Under the pieces are notes generated by a model. The model was given only the letters and a program-made list of their open reading frames with translations, was not told the DNA's origin and did not search any database. A DNA stretch of 27,754 bases from JAKAXS01 sp041940525 (GTDB lineage: Bacteria; Pseudomonadota; Alphaproteobacteria; Rhizobiales; Hyphomicrobiaceae): NCBI GenBank assembly GCA_041940525.1, contig JBGTSB010000046.1, positions 1 through 27,754 of the forward strand. The letters are read 5' to 3'. Of the stretch, positions 7,077 to 14,518 are shown in pieces. The position numbers and the translations under genes were made by a program. Position 1 is the first letter of the stretch. Each line of letters starts with the position of its first letter.

Positions 7077-7724
7077 TTACTCGGCGGAGACCCCTGCCAT
7101 GGCACCAGGCAGAATTTCGTCGGACGGATCAAGGCCGACCCAAACGCGCGGATTGACGTAGGACTGGCGCATCACGAATTGATAGCCAGACTGATACCAG
7201 ACGCGGACCTCGTTGCTCTTGTTGTCCAGGATGAAGTCACCCTTGGACGTGCGCGCAGTCAGGACGGCGTGGCCCTCCCCTTTATCGTCCCGTACTACAG
7301 TGAGGAGTACCGAACTCGGCGGCCAGCCGCGCTCGATCAAGATCTTTTGCTTCAAAAGCGCATAGTCTTCGCAATCGCCACGGACATCCGGCATCGTCCA
7401 ATATTCACTGACGCCGTAGATCTCCATGTCGGTCGCGGGCGCCACTGCCCGATTGACAGAGCGATTGACTTCATCGAGTTCGCTGAACCGCTCGACCGTT
7501 GGTTCGAAGCGGATTTCCGCGAGCCGGTCTGGCCGGCTGCAGCGCTCAGGATTGGACTCACAAAACCGGACAAAACCATAGGGTGGCTGGGTTTCGCCGA
7601 ACACCCTCATAAAGGGTGAAGCCCGAACGGTGATGTGTTCGAACTGTGCAGGCCCGGCGACTACTCCACCAGTGCCCGACACGAACGCGAACAACGCAAC
7701 AAATAAGATGCATATACGCTTCAT
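7077..7724 (-). CDS. BTLCP transglutaminase-like cysteine protease (LapG superfamily), exported
   Basis: A 215-residue bacterial transglutaminase-like cysteine proteinase (PF06035). An N-terminal signal sequence (residues 1-23) indicates export. The catalytic triad is visible: Cys118 in GDCEDYALLK, His152 in GEGHAVL and Asp167 in FILDN. The RFCESNPERC disulphide-like pair and WTMP before the active-site Cys are typical of alphaproteobacterial members. Family member LapG cleaves surface adhesins in the periplasm under control of the c-di-GMP receptor LapD; here no LapD or large adhesin is in view, so a LapG role is only a possibility. The start is the ATG at 7724, where the signal peptide begins with GGGG upstream, rather than an in-frame start at 7826. 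It lies downstream of a tandem-PilZ gene on the same strand. Confidence 0.88.
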   Translation of the reverse strand: MKRICILFVALFAFVSGTGGVVAGPAQFEHITVRASPFMRVFGETQPPYGFVRFCESNPERCSRPDRLAEIRFEPTVERFSELDEVNRSVNRAVAPATDMEIYGVSEYWTMPDVRGDCEDYALLKQKILIERGWPPSSVLLTVVRDDKGEGHAVLTARTSKGDFILDNKSNEVRVWYQSGYQFVMRQSYVNPRVWVGLDPSDEILPGAMAGVSAE

Positions 7725-7880
7725 ACGCGACCCCGCACATGTTCCTTTAACTATACTCCAAAATCGGGCGGTGTCTGGCCGCACGGCAGAATCAGTTTCA
7801 AATTTTCGCTTCGCCGCGCCTTCCACCAGATTTTCCCTCTTCCCGATTGCTCCTCTCGTGCCGTGATAAATCGTTGTGTC

Positions 7881-8510
7881 TTAACCGAAATCCCTGATGA
7901 GGGATTCCCGTTCCAGAGTTTCCAAGAATTGGACACCTATGCCATCGGGGTGGTAGCGCATCACCTTCGCGCGCTGGTTGCCCAAGGTCACAATGTGGCC
8001 AATAGGAGGCCGTGCTTTGGTGCCGACTGAGGCGCCCGAAAGGGACACATCCAGCACCTTGCATTCGATGACGATGCCGTCGTCCAACTTCAGCGTGGAT
8101 ATGCGCTGCCGGACGGCAAAGCGTTCGTGACGCCGTTCAAGGGCCGTGCCAGCCAGCTCTTGCCGGTTCGCCAAGAATGTAATCTGTGCAGCGAGCTTTT
8201 CGCGCTTGTGCGGCGACGAGGAAATAGCGATGGCGAACCCGTTCGGCAGGATCCGCGCGACGTTTCCGACGATGCCGCCGAGGTGCTCGAACTGGCAGAC
8301 GATGCGCTCGCCGACTTTGACGGGCTTATCGAACTCAATCGCCATTCCGCCCGGCGACACGTCTATGACCTCGCAGTCGTGTTCGGTGCGGTCTGCGCGC
8401 ATGAAACGGCCTGACAGGTCGACGGGAAAGCGCTGATGGCGGCGGCGATCGGGCTTGATCCGATCCGCACTGAGAGGCCGTCTTGGGCTGGCTTGAAGTT
8501 GCATAGACAT
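7881..8510 (-). CDS. Tandem PilZ-domain protein (putative c-di-GMP receptor)
   Basis: A 209-residue soluble protein made of two PilZ domains. The first (about 20-105) has RRHQR (Arg23-x3-Arg27) and DVSPGG (Asp50 on). The second (about 123-205) has RRHER (Arg126-x3-Arg130) and DVSLSG (Asp154 on). Both carry the complete RxxxR and D/NxSxxG signatures known to bind cyclic di-GMP, so two binding sites per chain are predicted. No catalytic or output domain is attached, implying action through a partner. Starts at 8510 and 8504 (MSM) are both possible; GGAAG lies 3 and 9 bases upstream respectively. It sits between the PAS_5 gene and the BTLCP protease gene, all on the minus strand. Confidence 0.9.
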   Translation of the reverse strand: MSMQLQASPRRPLSADRIKPDRRRHQRFPVDLSGRFMRADRTEHDCEVIDVSPGGMAIEFDKPVKVGERIVCQFEHLGGIVGNVARILPNGFAIAISSSPHKREKLAAQITFLANRQELAGTALERRHERFAVRQRISTLKLDDGIVIECKVLDVSLSGASVGTKARPPIGHIVTLGNQRAKVMRYHPDGIGVQFLETLERESLIRDFG

Positions 8511-8619
8511 GAACTTCCAACTGCGCTCTGAACTAAAATCCAGGAAACAGTATGCCTAGGCCCCCGTTAAAGAAGGGCTAACCAGCTAAGCCAGAATGGA
8601 ACAGGTTTACCGTGACTGC

Positions 8620-9246
8620 CTATTCGCGGGCTCCAGCAAGGCCACCATCGTAAACGCGGAAGAAACGATGCTTGGCGCGCACCATGCGAGCGGTACGGAT
8701 ATGGGGCTCCATGACAGGCGGGTCTTGAATTTGGACTTCCGCAGGCGGTGTGCCATGCGGGACCAGGGTTTCCATGGCGACAAGCGCCTGCTCGGGTAGA
8801 GGCTCTTCACCCAGCCATTCAGGGGTTTCCAGTGCGGTCATGCTGCCAACGAACCGGTCTATCCGGTCATGAATGTGGTACAGGGGGAGCAATAAGACCT
8901 CATGGATAACCTGGCGTCCGCGAGCCGTAATTGACTGAAACTCCAACAGGGCCGGAGTTCCGGCACTTACGATGTCTCGGAACTGGCGTTCCAGCACTTG
9001 GCGGTCAGTGTTGGTGAAGCCATCGAAGAAGCTCAGCCCGCGAAAATCGCGGCCGAACTGCTCAGCAATACGCGTTCCAGCAAGGCGGTAGCGGATATCC
9101 ATATCGCCGTTGCGTTCCAAAATGAACGTATCGGGAAGGATCGGTGCGATGCGAGCCGGTTCGATCTCGAAGCGCCTCGGCGCCTTGCGGTCACCGCGGA
9201 CTTCGTTCCAGTACGTATAAAGTGTCAGGCTTGGTCGTGTCTTCAT
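8620..9246 (-). CDS. PAS_5 family protein
   Basis: A 208-residue protein of the PAS_5 family (PF07310, formerly DUF1457), widespread in alphaproteobacteria and of unknown function. The PAS-like fold covers about 12-145: LYTYWNEVRGDRKAPRRF, DTFILERNGDMDIRYRLAGTRI, GLSFFDGF, then strands around TARGRQVIHEVLLLPLY and VGSMTAL. The remaining ~60 residues are Pro/Glu-rich and end in RFFRVYDGGLAG. No kinase, cyclase or other output domain is attached. It is divergent from the rhomboid gene and upstream of the PilZ gene by 109 bases. Confidence 0.87.
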   Translation of the reverse strand: MKTRPSLTLYTYWNEVRGDRKAPRRFEIEPARIAPILPDTFILERNGDMDIRYRLAGTRIAEQFGRDFRGLSFFDGFTNTDRQVLERQFRDIVSAGTPALLEFQSITARGRQVIHEVLLLPLYHIHDRIDRFVGSMTALETPEWLGEEPLPEQALVAMETLVPHGTPPAEVQIQDPPVMEPHIRTARMVRAKHRFFRVYDGGLAGARE

Positions 9247-9295
9247 CTCGCTCGGTGCCTCACCAGCCGATCCCCGGCTGTCTGAATTCGGGACA

Positions 9296-9317
9296 TTTCG
9301 GAATTCATTTTCCGAAA
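9296..9317. promoter_or_regulatory. Inverted repeat between the divergent PAS_5 and rhomboid genes
   Basis: TTTCGGAA (9296-9303) and TTCCGAAA (9310-9317) are perfect reverse complements around a 6-base spacer. An overlapping alternative, TGAATTC/GAATTCA, also exists (9283-9307). It lies 50 bases upstream of the PAS_5 start and about 117 upstream of the rhomboid start, where an operator could serve either promoter. No regulator can be named. Confidence 0.35.
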
Positions 9318-9433
9318 CTAACCGGTGAGGAGCATCTTCCGTGCCAGTCGCATATTAACCGGAATTCACAGCTGTTAAGGTTGTCAGGCGGCCCGCCAGG
9401 CTCTACGTGCAGTCGGATAAATAGGAGTACACC

Positions 9434-10225
9434 ATGGCGATCGGCCTGCCTGACGAGCCGCAAGGCAAAGAACCCATCTTCAACGTTCCGGCCGGGATCA
9501 TCGCCTTGCTTGGCTTACTCATCGCCATGCACTTCGGGCGCAGCTTCCTCACTCCCGAAACCGACAATTGGTTCGTCGGGCTGATGGCGTTCATTCCCGT
9601 GCGCTACTCGGATCCGGCAGCTCTTGAATTGCCTGGCGGCGCAACTGCCCTTTACACGTCCTGGATCACGCACATGCTGATGCACGCCAGTGTGCTGCAT
9701 CTGGCGTTCAATTCTGTTTGGCTGTTGGCCTTCGGGGGTGCTGTTGGCAAACGGGCTGGCTCGCTGCGCTGTATTGTGTTTGCAGCCGTCTGCGGCATCG
9801 CGGGCGCGCTCGTATTTCTCTGGGTCAACTGGGGTGAATTCGCACCGATGGTAGGCGCTTCTGGCGCGGTTATGGGTTTGATGGGCGCGGCGATGCGGTT
9901 TCTTTACCCCGCGCTCAATGATGCTGGAGGTTCGTTGCGCGATCTGCATGCCAGCCTGCGAGCGGTTCCGCTGATGACTTTCGGAGAAGCGATCACCGAT
10001 AAGCGGGTGCTCATGACGGCGGCGATGCTGATAATAATCAACATGACAGCGGTCGCTGGATTGGGGCCCGGTGCCTCTGACGGGGCCATTGCTTGGGAAG
10101 CCCACGCGGGAGGTTTTCTGGCGGGATTTTTACTTTACGGTCTGTTTGATCCCGCACCGCACAACGATGTCCGGCCAACAGAACCCAGCGAAAGCGTTGA
10201 AGTCGATAACGAAAACAGCAATTGA
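9434..10225 (+). CDS. Rhomboid family intramembrane serine protease
   Basis: A 263-residue polytopic membrane protein that should cleave substrates within the membrane. The catalytic Ser143 is in GASGAVMG and His224 is in WEAHAGGFLAGFLLYG, separated by membrane segments as in rhomboids. The HASVLHLAFN motif (His84, His89, Asn93) supplies the oxyanion-type residues of the TM2 region. A loop (about 155-190) between the Ser and His helices is longer than in minimal rhomboids. The hydrophilic C-terminal tail is acidic. AGGAG lies 6 bases before the ATG. Substrates are unknown. Confidence 0.93.
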   Translation: MAIGLPDEPQGKEPIFNVPAGIIALLGLLIAMHFGRSFLTPETDNWFVGLMAFIPVRYSDPAALELPGGATALYTSWITHMLMHASVLHLAFNSVWLLAFGGAVGKRAGSLRCIVFAAVCGIAGALVFLWVNWGEFAPMVGASGAVMGLMGAAMRFLYPALNDAGGSLRDLHASLRAVPLMTFGEAITDKRVLMTAAMLIIINMTAVAGLGPGASDGAIAWEAHAGGFLAGFLLYGLFDPAPHNDVRPTEPSESVEVDNENSN

Positions 10226-10362
10226 GAGTTGCTTCGCCGTCCGTTTTATCCCACCATAATCGAACAAGTTCCGGCCGGGCCGGTATTCTGTTGGTGCGGC
10301 TTGGTTTTCCTTCAGCTCCACGTTTACCGTCCTTCGGTTTTTCGGCGAAAGGAAGCTGTTCG

Positions 10363-10794
10363 ATGAATGTTGCTGCGATTTTGAAATTGAAGGGTAATGA
10401 CGTCACGACCGCGAAGTCGTCGGCCACGCTGTTGGATATTTCGCAAAAGCTCGGCCAGCAAAAGATTGGTGCCATCGTCATTCTTGATGAGCAGCATAAG
10501 ATTTGTGGAATTATTTCAGAGCGTGACGTGATCCGGGCAATCAGCGAGCACGGCGTTGAAGCGCTGAAGATGCCGGTCAACATGGTGATGACCAAGAATG
10601 TCGAGACGTGCACGGAGATGAGCGTGTTGGACGAGCTGATGGAGCAGATGACGAAAGGCCGCTTCCGTCACGTTCCTGTCGTCGCGGACGAAAAGCTTGT
10701 CGGCATTATTTCGATCGGTGACGTGGTGAAGAACCACATCGCGGAAGTCGAGATGGAAGTGACCGCGATGCGCGGATATCTGGCCACCGGCTGA
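10363..10794 (+). CDS. Two-CBS-domain protein
   Basis: A 143-residue stand-alone CBS pair (Bateman module). CBS1 spans about 8-65 (IGAIVILDEQHKICGIISERDVIRA) and CBS2 about 73-130 (RFRHVPVVADEKLVGIISIGDVVK). Such modules bind adenine nucleotides and regulate partners; no partner is indicated by sequence. The start is the ATG at 10363 with AGGAAG 8 bases upstream; the longer in-frame extension to 10222 overlaps the rhomboid stop and looks non-coding. It is convergent with the patatin gene across a shared terminator, an arrangement I associate with Rhizobiales. Confidence 0.93.
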   Translation: MNVAAILKLKGNDVTTAKSSATLLDISQKLGQQKIGAIVILDEQHKICGIISERDVIRAISEHGVEALKMPVNMVMTKNVETCTEMSVLDELMEQMTKGRFRHVPVVADEKLVGIISIGDVVKNHIAEVEMEVTAMRGYLATG

Positions 10795-10819
10795 TTGAGA
10801 CTGATCTTCCGAGAAAAGC

Positions 10820-10847
10820 AAAAGGCCGGGCAATCGCCTGGCCTTTT
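10820..10847. terminator. Bidirectional terminator between the CBS and patatin genes
   Basis: AAAAGGCCGGGC (10820-10831) pairs with GCCTGGCCTTTT (10836-10847) with a single G:T pair and a 4-base loop. A and T tracts on the two sides suit termination in both directions. Confidence 0.85.
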
Positions 10848-10860
10848 CTGTCTTTGAGCC

Positions 10861-11823
10861 TCAGCTCCAGGGGGCGGGACTTGCCGGCGGGAGTGTTTGC
10901 ACGGCCCGCCGGGCATCAATCTCGCGATTGAGATCATCGATCTCACGCTGGGCTGCTTCAGAGCCGCGCAGGACCAGTTCCTCGGCGCGATGGAAATCAA
11001 ACAATCCAATACCGTGCAGCTTCGGAGAGACCATTGCGTCGGGTGGATCTCCAGCGAGACGCGAGCGGGCAATGCGGTCTTGAACGATATTGAGCGCATC
11101 GACCAGCACAGTCGTGATGCCGGGGGCGCCATCACCTTGGCCGAAGACCTGCCGCTGCAACAGCCTGCGCATCGCGATGCCATTTGAGCCTTTGACAGGT
11201 TCAGGCTCAACGACGTCCTGTGCAGCAGCACCGAGAGCGGTTTCGATGTGCGAGACAGCGGAGCGGCTGGAAATATCGTAGTTCAAGTTGACCGCGATGA
11301 CGTAGCGCGCGCCGAGAGCACGGCACACCGATACGGGTATGGGATTGACCAGGGCTCCGTCGAACAGCCAACGATCGTCGATCTTGACTGGCTTGAAAAT
11401 GCCGGGCAGCGCGTATGATGCGCGCACCGCATCGACGAGACGCCCGCGCGAGAGCCATACTTCGTGGCCTGTCCCGATCTCGGTCGCGACAGCGGTGAAT
11501 TGCGTTTCGAGCTCTTCGACTTGGCTATCGCCGAAGTGACGGTCCAGCATCTCAACGAGCCGCTGACCGTTAATGAGCCCCGTCCCTTTGAAGTTGAAAT
11601 CGAGGTAGCCGAAGATCCGGCGTTTGGTGAGGCCGCGGGCGAACTCTTCCAGTTCGTCGAGGTGGCCAGCGCAGTAACATCCCCCGACAACGGCCCCGAT
11701 GGATGTCCCAGCGATGATATCTGGTTTAATTCCCGCCTTTTCGAGGGCTCGAATGACACCGATATGAGCCCAACCTCGAGCGGCGCCGCCACCTAAAGCC
11801 AACCCAATCTTGCCTGTCGGCAT
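10861..11823 (-). CDS. Patatin-like phospholipase, RssA type
   Basis: A 320-residue serine hydrolase of the patatin family, predicted to deacylate lipids. The oxyanion motif GGGAARGWAH (11-20), the nucleophile elbow GTSIG with Ser41, and the Asp155-Gly-Ala of the catalytic dyad are all present, so the enzyme should be active. The C-terminal ~110 residues contain a Glu/Arg-rich helical segment (AAQREIDDLNREIDARR) not needed for catalysis. There is no signal peptide, so it is probably cytosolic or peripheral to the inner membrane. It is followed by the CBS gene in the convergent orientation. Confidence 0.92.
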   Translation of the reverse strand: MPTGKIGLALGGGAARGWAHIGVIRALEKAGIKPDIIAGTSIGAVVGGCYCAGHLDELEEFARGLTKRRIFGYLDFNFKGTGLINGQRLVEMLDRHFGDSQVEELETQFTAVATEIGTGHEVWLSRGRLVDAVRASYALPGIFKPVKIDDRWLFDGALVNPIPVSVCRALGARYVIAVNLNYDISSRSAVSHIETALGAAAQDVVEPEPVKGSNGIAMRRLLQRQVFGQGDGAPGITTVLVDALNIVQDRIARSRLAGDPPDAMVSPKLHGIGLFDFHRAEELVLRGSEAAQREIDDLNREIDARRAVQTLPPASPAPWS

Positions 11824-12004
11824 TGTCCCGTCTCCGCTTCAGTTGCGGCCCGCAAGCTGCGAGTTCAACGGACAGACTACCTTTCCAGTTCCGCTTGTCC
11901 CGCAGCGGGGAGCTCTATGGTTGACATGGAGCGTAGCGAACTAAAATTAAAGTGTTCCTACCACGGCGGACTGGTGCGGAGCTGGTTCTGCGTTGCGGCA
12001 CAAG

Positions 12005-12454
12005 TTATTCATTGCTCTGTGTTTTCTGTTGCGGCGCAACGAATGTCATTGGGCCACCTCCAGATGGTCCGATTGGCACCGTGCGATAGAAGCAACTGCG
12101 CGCTCCGGTGTGGCAAGCTACGCCCTGACCCGCCACGCGGACCTTCAGCCACAGAACGTCTTGATCGCAGTCCACGCGCAGCTCCTCGACTGAGAGCGTA
12201 TTGCCGCTCTCCTCGCCCTTCCGCCACAGCTTTTTGCGCGACCGGCTCCAGAAGTGGGCGATGCGCGTGTCGATCGTTGCGGCCAATGCGTCGGCGTTCA
12301 TGTAGGCGAACATCAGCACTTCTCCCGACTTTGCATCAGTGACGATCGCGCCGATCAGGCCGTCATCATCGAACCGTGGCGCAAATCGGTCACCGCGTTC
12401 AATCTCTTCGGGTGACCCCGGTCGCGTAAAACGGGGTTCGGTCGCGGACGTCAT
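12005..12454 (-). CDS. hisI: Phosphoribosyl-AMP cyclohydrolase
   Basis: A 149-residue stand-alone PRA-CH, which opens the purine ring of phosphoribosyl-AMP in the third step of histidine synthesis. Conserved features are MFAYMNADAL, AHFWSRSRKKLWRKGEESGN, DCDQD (metal ligands) and GVACHTGARSCFYR (zinc-site Cys). It lacks the PRA-PH domain fused in enterobacteria, as usual for alphaproteobacteria. The start is the ATG at 12454 with GAGG upstream rather than an in-frame start at 12502. In many Rhizobiales folE sits next to hisI; it is absent here. The 180-base gap to the patatin gene holds no recognised gene. Confidence 0.96.
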   Translation of the reverse strand: MTSATEPRFTRPGSPEEIERGDRFAPRFDDDGLIGAIVTDAKSGEVLMFAYMNADALAATIDTRIAHFWSRSRKKLWRKGEESGNTLSVEELRVDCDQDVLWLKVRVAGQGVACHTGARSCFYRTVPIGPSGGGPMTFVAPQQKTQSNE

Positions 12455-12588
12455 GTGAGGGCCTCGTTGCGTTCGCCAAGGTGGGATAGTAGGTCTCCCC
12501 AACTACCGTTTCCCGCTTATATATAGTTAGGCGGTTGGGCGGCCAAGACGGTGGCTGAACTGACCGCATCTGATGTTTGGGACCACGA

Positions 12589-13038
12589 ATGGCCGATTTA
12601 GACGATGTCTATAATATGAAGATCTTGGAGCTGGCCTCCGACATCCCGCATAGCGAGCGATTGTCACAGCCAGAAGCGACAGCGTCCGCGCGCTCCAAGC
12701 TTTGTGGTTCGGCCATAACCGTTGACGTTTCGGCGGATGATGGGCGCATCACGAAATTTGGGCAAGATGTTAAGGCGTGCCTGCTTGGGCAAGCTGCGGC
12801 GGCGATTGTCGGGCGCGAGATTATCGGCACGCCATTCGATGAATTCCGCGATGTTGGCGCCGTGATGCGGCGCATGCTCAAAGACGGCGGTGATCCGCCT
12901 AGCGGACGGTGGGCCGACCTTGGTTTGCTACAGCCGGTGAAGGACTATCCGCACAGGCAAGCGTCAGCGCTTTTGGTTTTTGATGCCGTTGAGGATGCGA
13001 TCGCTCAGTTGGATGCGCAGCAGGCGAGCGCGTCATGA
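12589..13038 (+). CDS. IscU/NifU-like iron-sulfur scaffold family protein
   Basis: A 149-residue protein of the SufE/IscU-like scaffold group found beside yidD in alphaproteobacteria. Recognisable parts are KLCGSAITVDV, KFGQDVKACLLGQAAA, GRWADLGLLQPVKDY and RQASALLVFDAV. IscU uses three conserved Cys; this protein has only two candidates, in KLCG and KACLLG, with no third Cys near the C-terminal QPVKDYPHR segment. Cluster assembly is therefore inferred from family only. The start is the ATG at 12589 (MADLDD, GGGA 6 bases upstream); an in-frame TTG at 12577 is less likely. The stop overlaps the yidD start. Confidence 0.85.
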   Translation: MADLDDVYNMKILELASDIPHSERLSQPEATASARSKLCGSAITVDVSADDGRITKFGQDVKACLLGQAAAAIVGREIIGTPFDEFRDVGAVMRRMLKDGGDPPSGRWADLGLLQPVKDYPHRQASALLVFDAVEDAIAQLDAQQASAS

Positions 13039-13325
13039 ACGTTGCCGCGTTCATCTTGAAGGTGCCAATTCACATCTATCGCTGGACATTGAAACCGTTG
13101 ATCGGCATGGAGTGCCGGCATCTGCCAACGTGCTCGGAATACGCCTTGGAGTCGATCGACAAGAACGGAGCATGGCGCGGATTTTGGCTGACCGTCTCGC
13201 GCATCCTGCGCTGCCATCCGTGGGGGTCCTCCGGCTATGATCCCGCGCCGGATATCCGACGCGAAGTCCATCCCTTCGCGCCGTGGCGCTACGGCCGCTG
13301 GACTGGCCGTCACATCCGCGAATAG
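13035..13325 (+). CDS. yidD: Membrane protein insertion efficiency factor YidD
   Basis: A 96-residue YidD, a small membrane-associated protein thought to help YidC-dependent insertion. The signatures CRHLPTCSEYALESI and RILRCHPWGSSGYDP are clear. In many bacteria yidD lies by rpmH, rnpA and yidC, but in Rhizobiales it commonly follows the IscU-like gene, as here. Its ATG overlaps the upstream TGA (ATGA), implying translational coupling. It ends 11 bases before the convergent lpxB stop, with no obvious terminator between them. Confidence 0.95.
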   Translation: MNVAAFILKVPIHIYRWTLKPLIGMECRHLPTCSEYALESIDKNGAWRGFWLTVSRILRCHPWGSSGYDPAPDIRREVHPFAPWRYGRWTGRHIRE

Positions 13326-13336
13326 TTCACGAGCAA

Positions 13337-14518
13337 TTATGGACGTGGTGCGTGGCGTAGCACCACTTGCGTGGCTGCGAAGCTTGGGCTGTCGCCAGGT
13401 ACGCGCATCTTCTCCGGAATATTAGCCAGTGCATCCAACTGTGCCTGTCGCTCTGGCGTATCGTGGAGCAGCGCTGCGAGTGCGGTTGCCAGCTTGTCCG
13501 GCGTGCAGTCTTCCTGAAGATACTCGGGGTAGATGTTGTGCCCGGCAACCAAGTTTGTCAGCACCACCGAAGGCACCTTGAGCAGAAATCGCAGGCGCGC
13601 AGCTACGGCGTCCACGCGATAGGCCACGACAGCGGGCACGCCAGCGAGACCCAGCTCCAGCGTTACAGTGCCCGACGCGGCCAAGGCGGCGCGAGCCAGG
13701 CGGAACGCGGCCAGCTTGTCGGCCTCACCGTGCACAATGTGCGGCACCATCGGCCAGGCGCGCGCCTTTTCCTCGATCAAGGCTCGTACCGAGCTGACAG
13801 CGGGAACCACGACCTCGAACGCGTTACCGCGAAGGCTTAGGCGATCCAGCGCCGCTCCGAACGGCTCCATCAGTCGTTCGACTTCAGATCGACGGCTTCC
13901 TGGCAGAACCAAGAGGACCGGCTTGTCGCTCAGCCCTAAGCGATGTTTCAGTTCTTCGGCATCGGCCGCTTTGAAGTCGTTAAGGCGTTCAATCAACGGA
14001 TGGCCGACATACGTGCAAGGCGGTCCGCCCAGCCGGCCATGCGCTTCGGGCTCGAACGGTAGCAGCGCCATCACGTGATCGACGTAAGGGCGCATTTTGC
14101 GCGCGCGCCAAGGCCGCCAAGCCCAGACGCTTGGGCTCACGTAATTGATGATCGGCAACTGTGGCGCGCGTTTTCTCACACGTTTTGCAATCGCGTGCGT
14201 GAACTCCGGGCTGTCGATGATCACCATGACATCGGGGTTTGCTTCCACGGTCGCGTCTACTGCTTCGTGCACGCGCCGGATGATGACGGGCAAGCGGCGC
14301 AAAATTGCCAGCGGCCCCATGACGGCGACCTCTTCGAGTGGAAACAGCGACTGGAAGCCTTCTTGCGCCATTTCCTCGCCGCCGACGCCGGAGAGCACGA
14401 TGTTGCCTTGCGTTGCATCCTTAAGGCTGCGGATCAGCTTAGCGCCGAGTGCATCGCCCGAGTGTTCGCCAGCAATCAACACGACACGCAATGGACGCGA
14501 GGCATCTTTCCAACTCAT
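13337..14518 (-). CDS. lpxB: Lipid-A-disaccharide synthase
   Basis: A 393-residue GT19-family glycosyltransferase that joins UDP-diacylglucosamine and lipid X into the lipid A disaccharide at the inner membrane. Conserved features are IAGEHSGDALGAKLI at the N-terminus, GVGGEEM, YVSPSVWAWRPWRARKM, LPFEP, YVGHPL, LPGSRRSEV and the donor-site region AALAASGTVTLELGLAGVPAVVAYR. Length is normal for the family. Its ATG overlaps the lpxI stop (ATGA), so the two are probably coupled, and their products act in direct succession. It is the last gene of the envelope array. Confidence 0.97.
   Translation of the reverse strand: MSWKDASRPLRVVLIAGEHSGDALGAKLIRSLKDATQGNIVLSGVGGEEMAQEGFQSLFPLEEVAVMGPLAILRRLPVIIRRVHEAVDATVEANPDVMVIIDSPEFTHAIAKRVRKRAPQLPIINYVSPSVWAWRPWRARKMRPYVDHVMALLPFEPEAHGRLGGPPCTYVGHPLIERLNDFKAADAEELKHRLGLSDKPVLLVLPGSRRSEVERLMEPFGAALDRLSLRGNAFEVVVPAVSSVRALIEEKARAWPMVPHIVHGEADKLAAFRLARAALAASGTVTLELGLAGVPAVVAYRVDAVAARLRFLLKVPSVVLTNLVAGHNIYPEYLQEDCTPDKLATALAALLHDTPERQAQLDALANIPEKMRVPGDSPSFAATQVVLRHAPRP

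Noticed and set aside
11917..12342. 141-residue plus-strand open frame overlapping hisI
   Set aside because: It is mostly antisense to hisI and Arg/Cys-rich without family resemblance; only the promoter-like sequence before it is mentioned as a weak observation.
12490..12540. Loose inverted repeat CCCAAC...TTGGG around TATATATAG between hisI and the IscU-like gene
   Set aside because: The arms pair only with a bulge across a long spacer; it could be a promoter region but cannot be defined.
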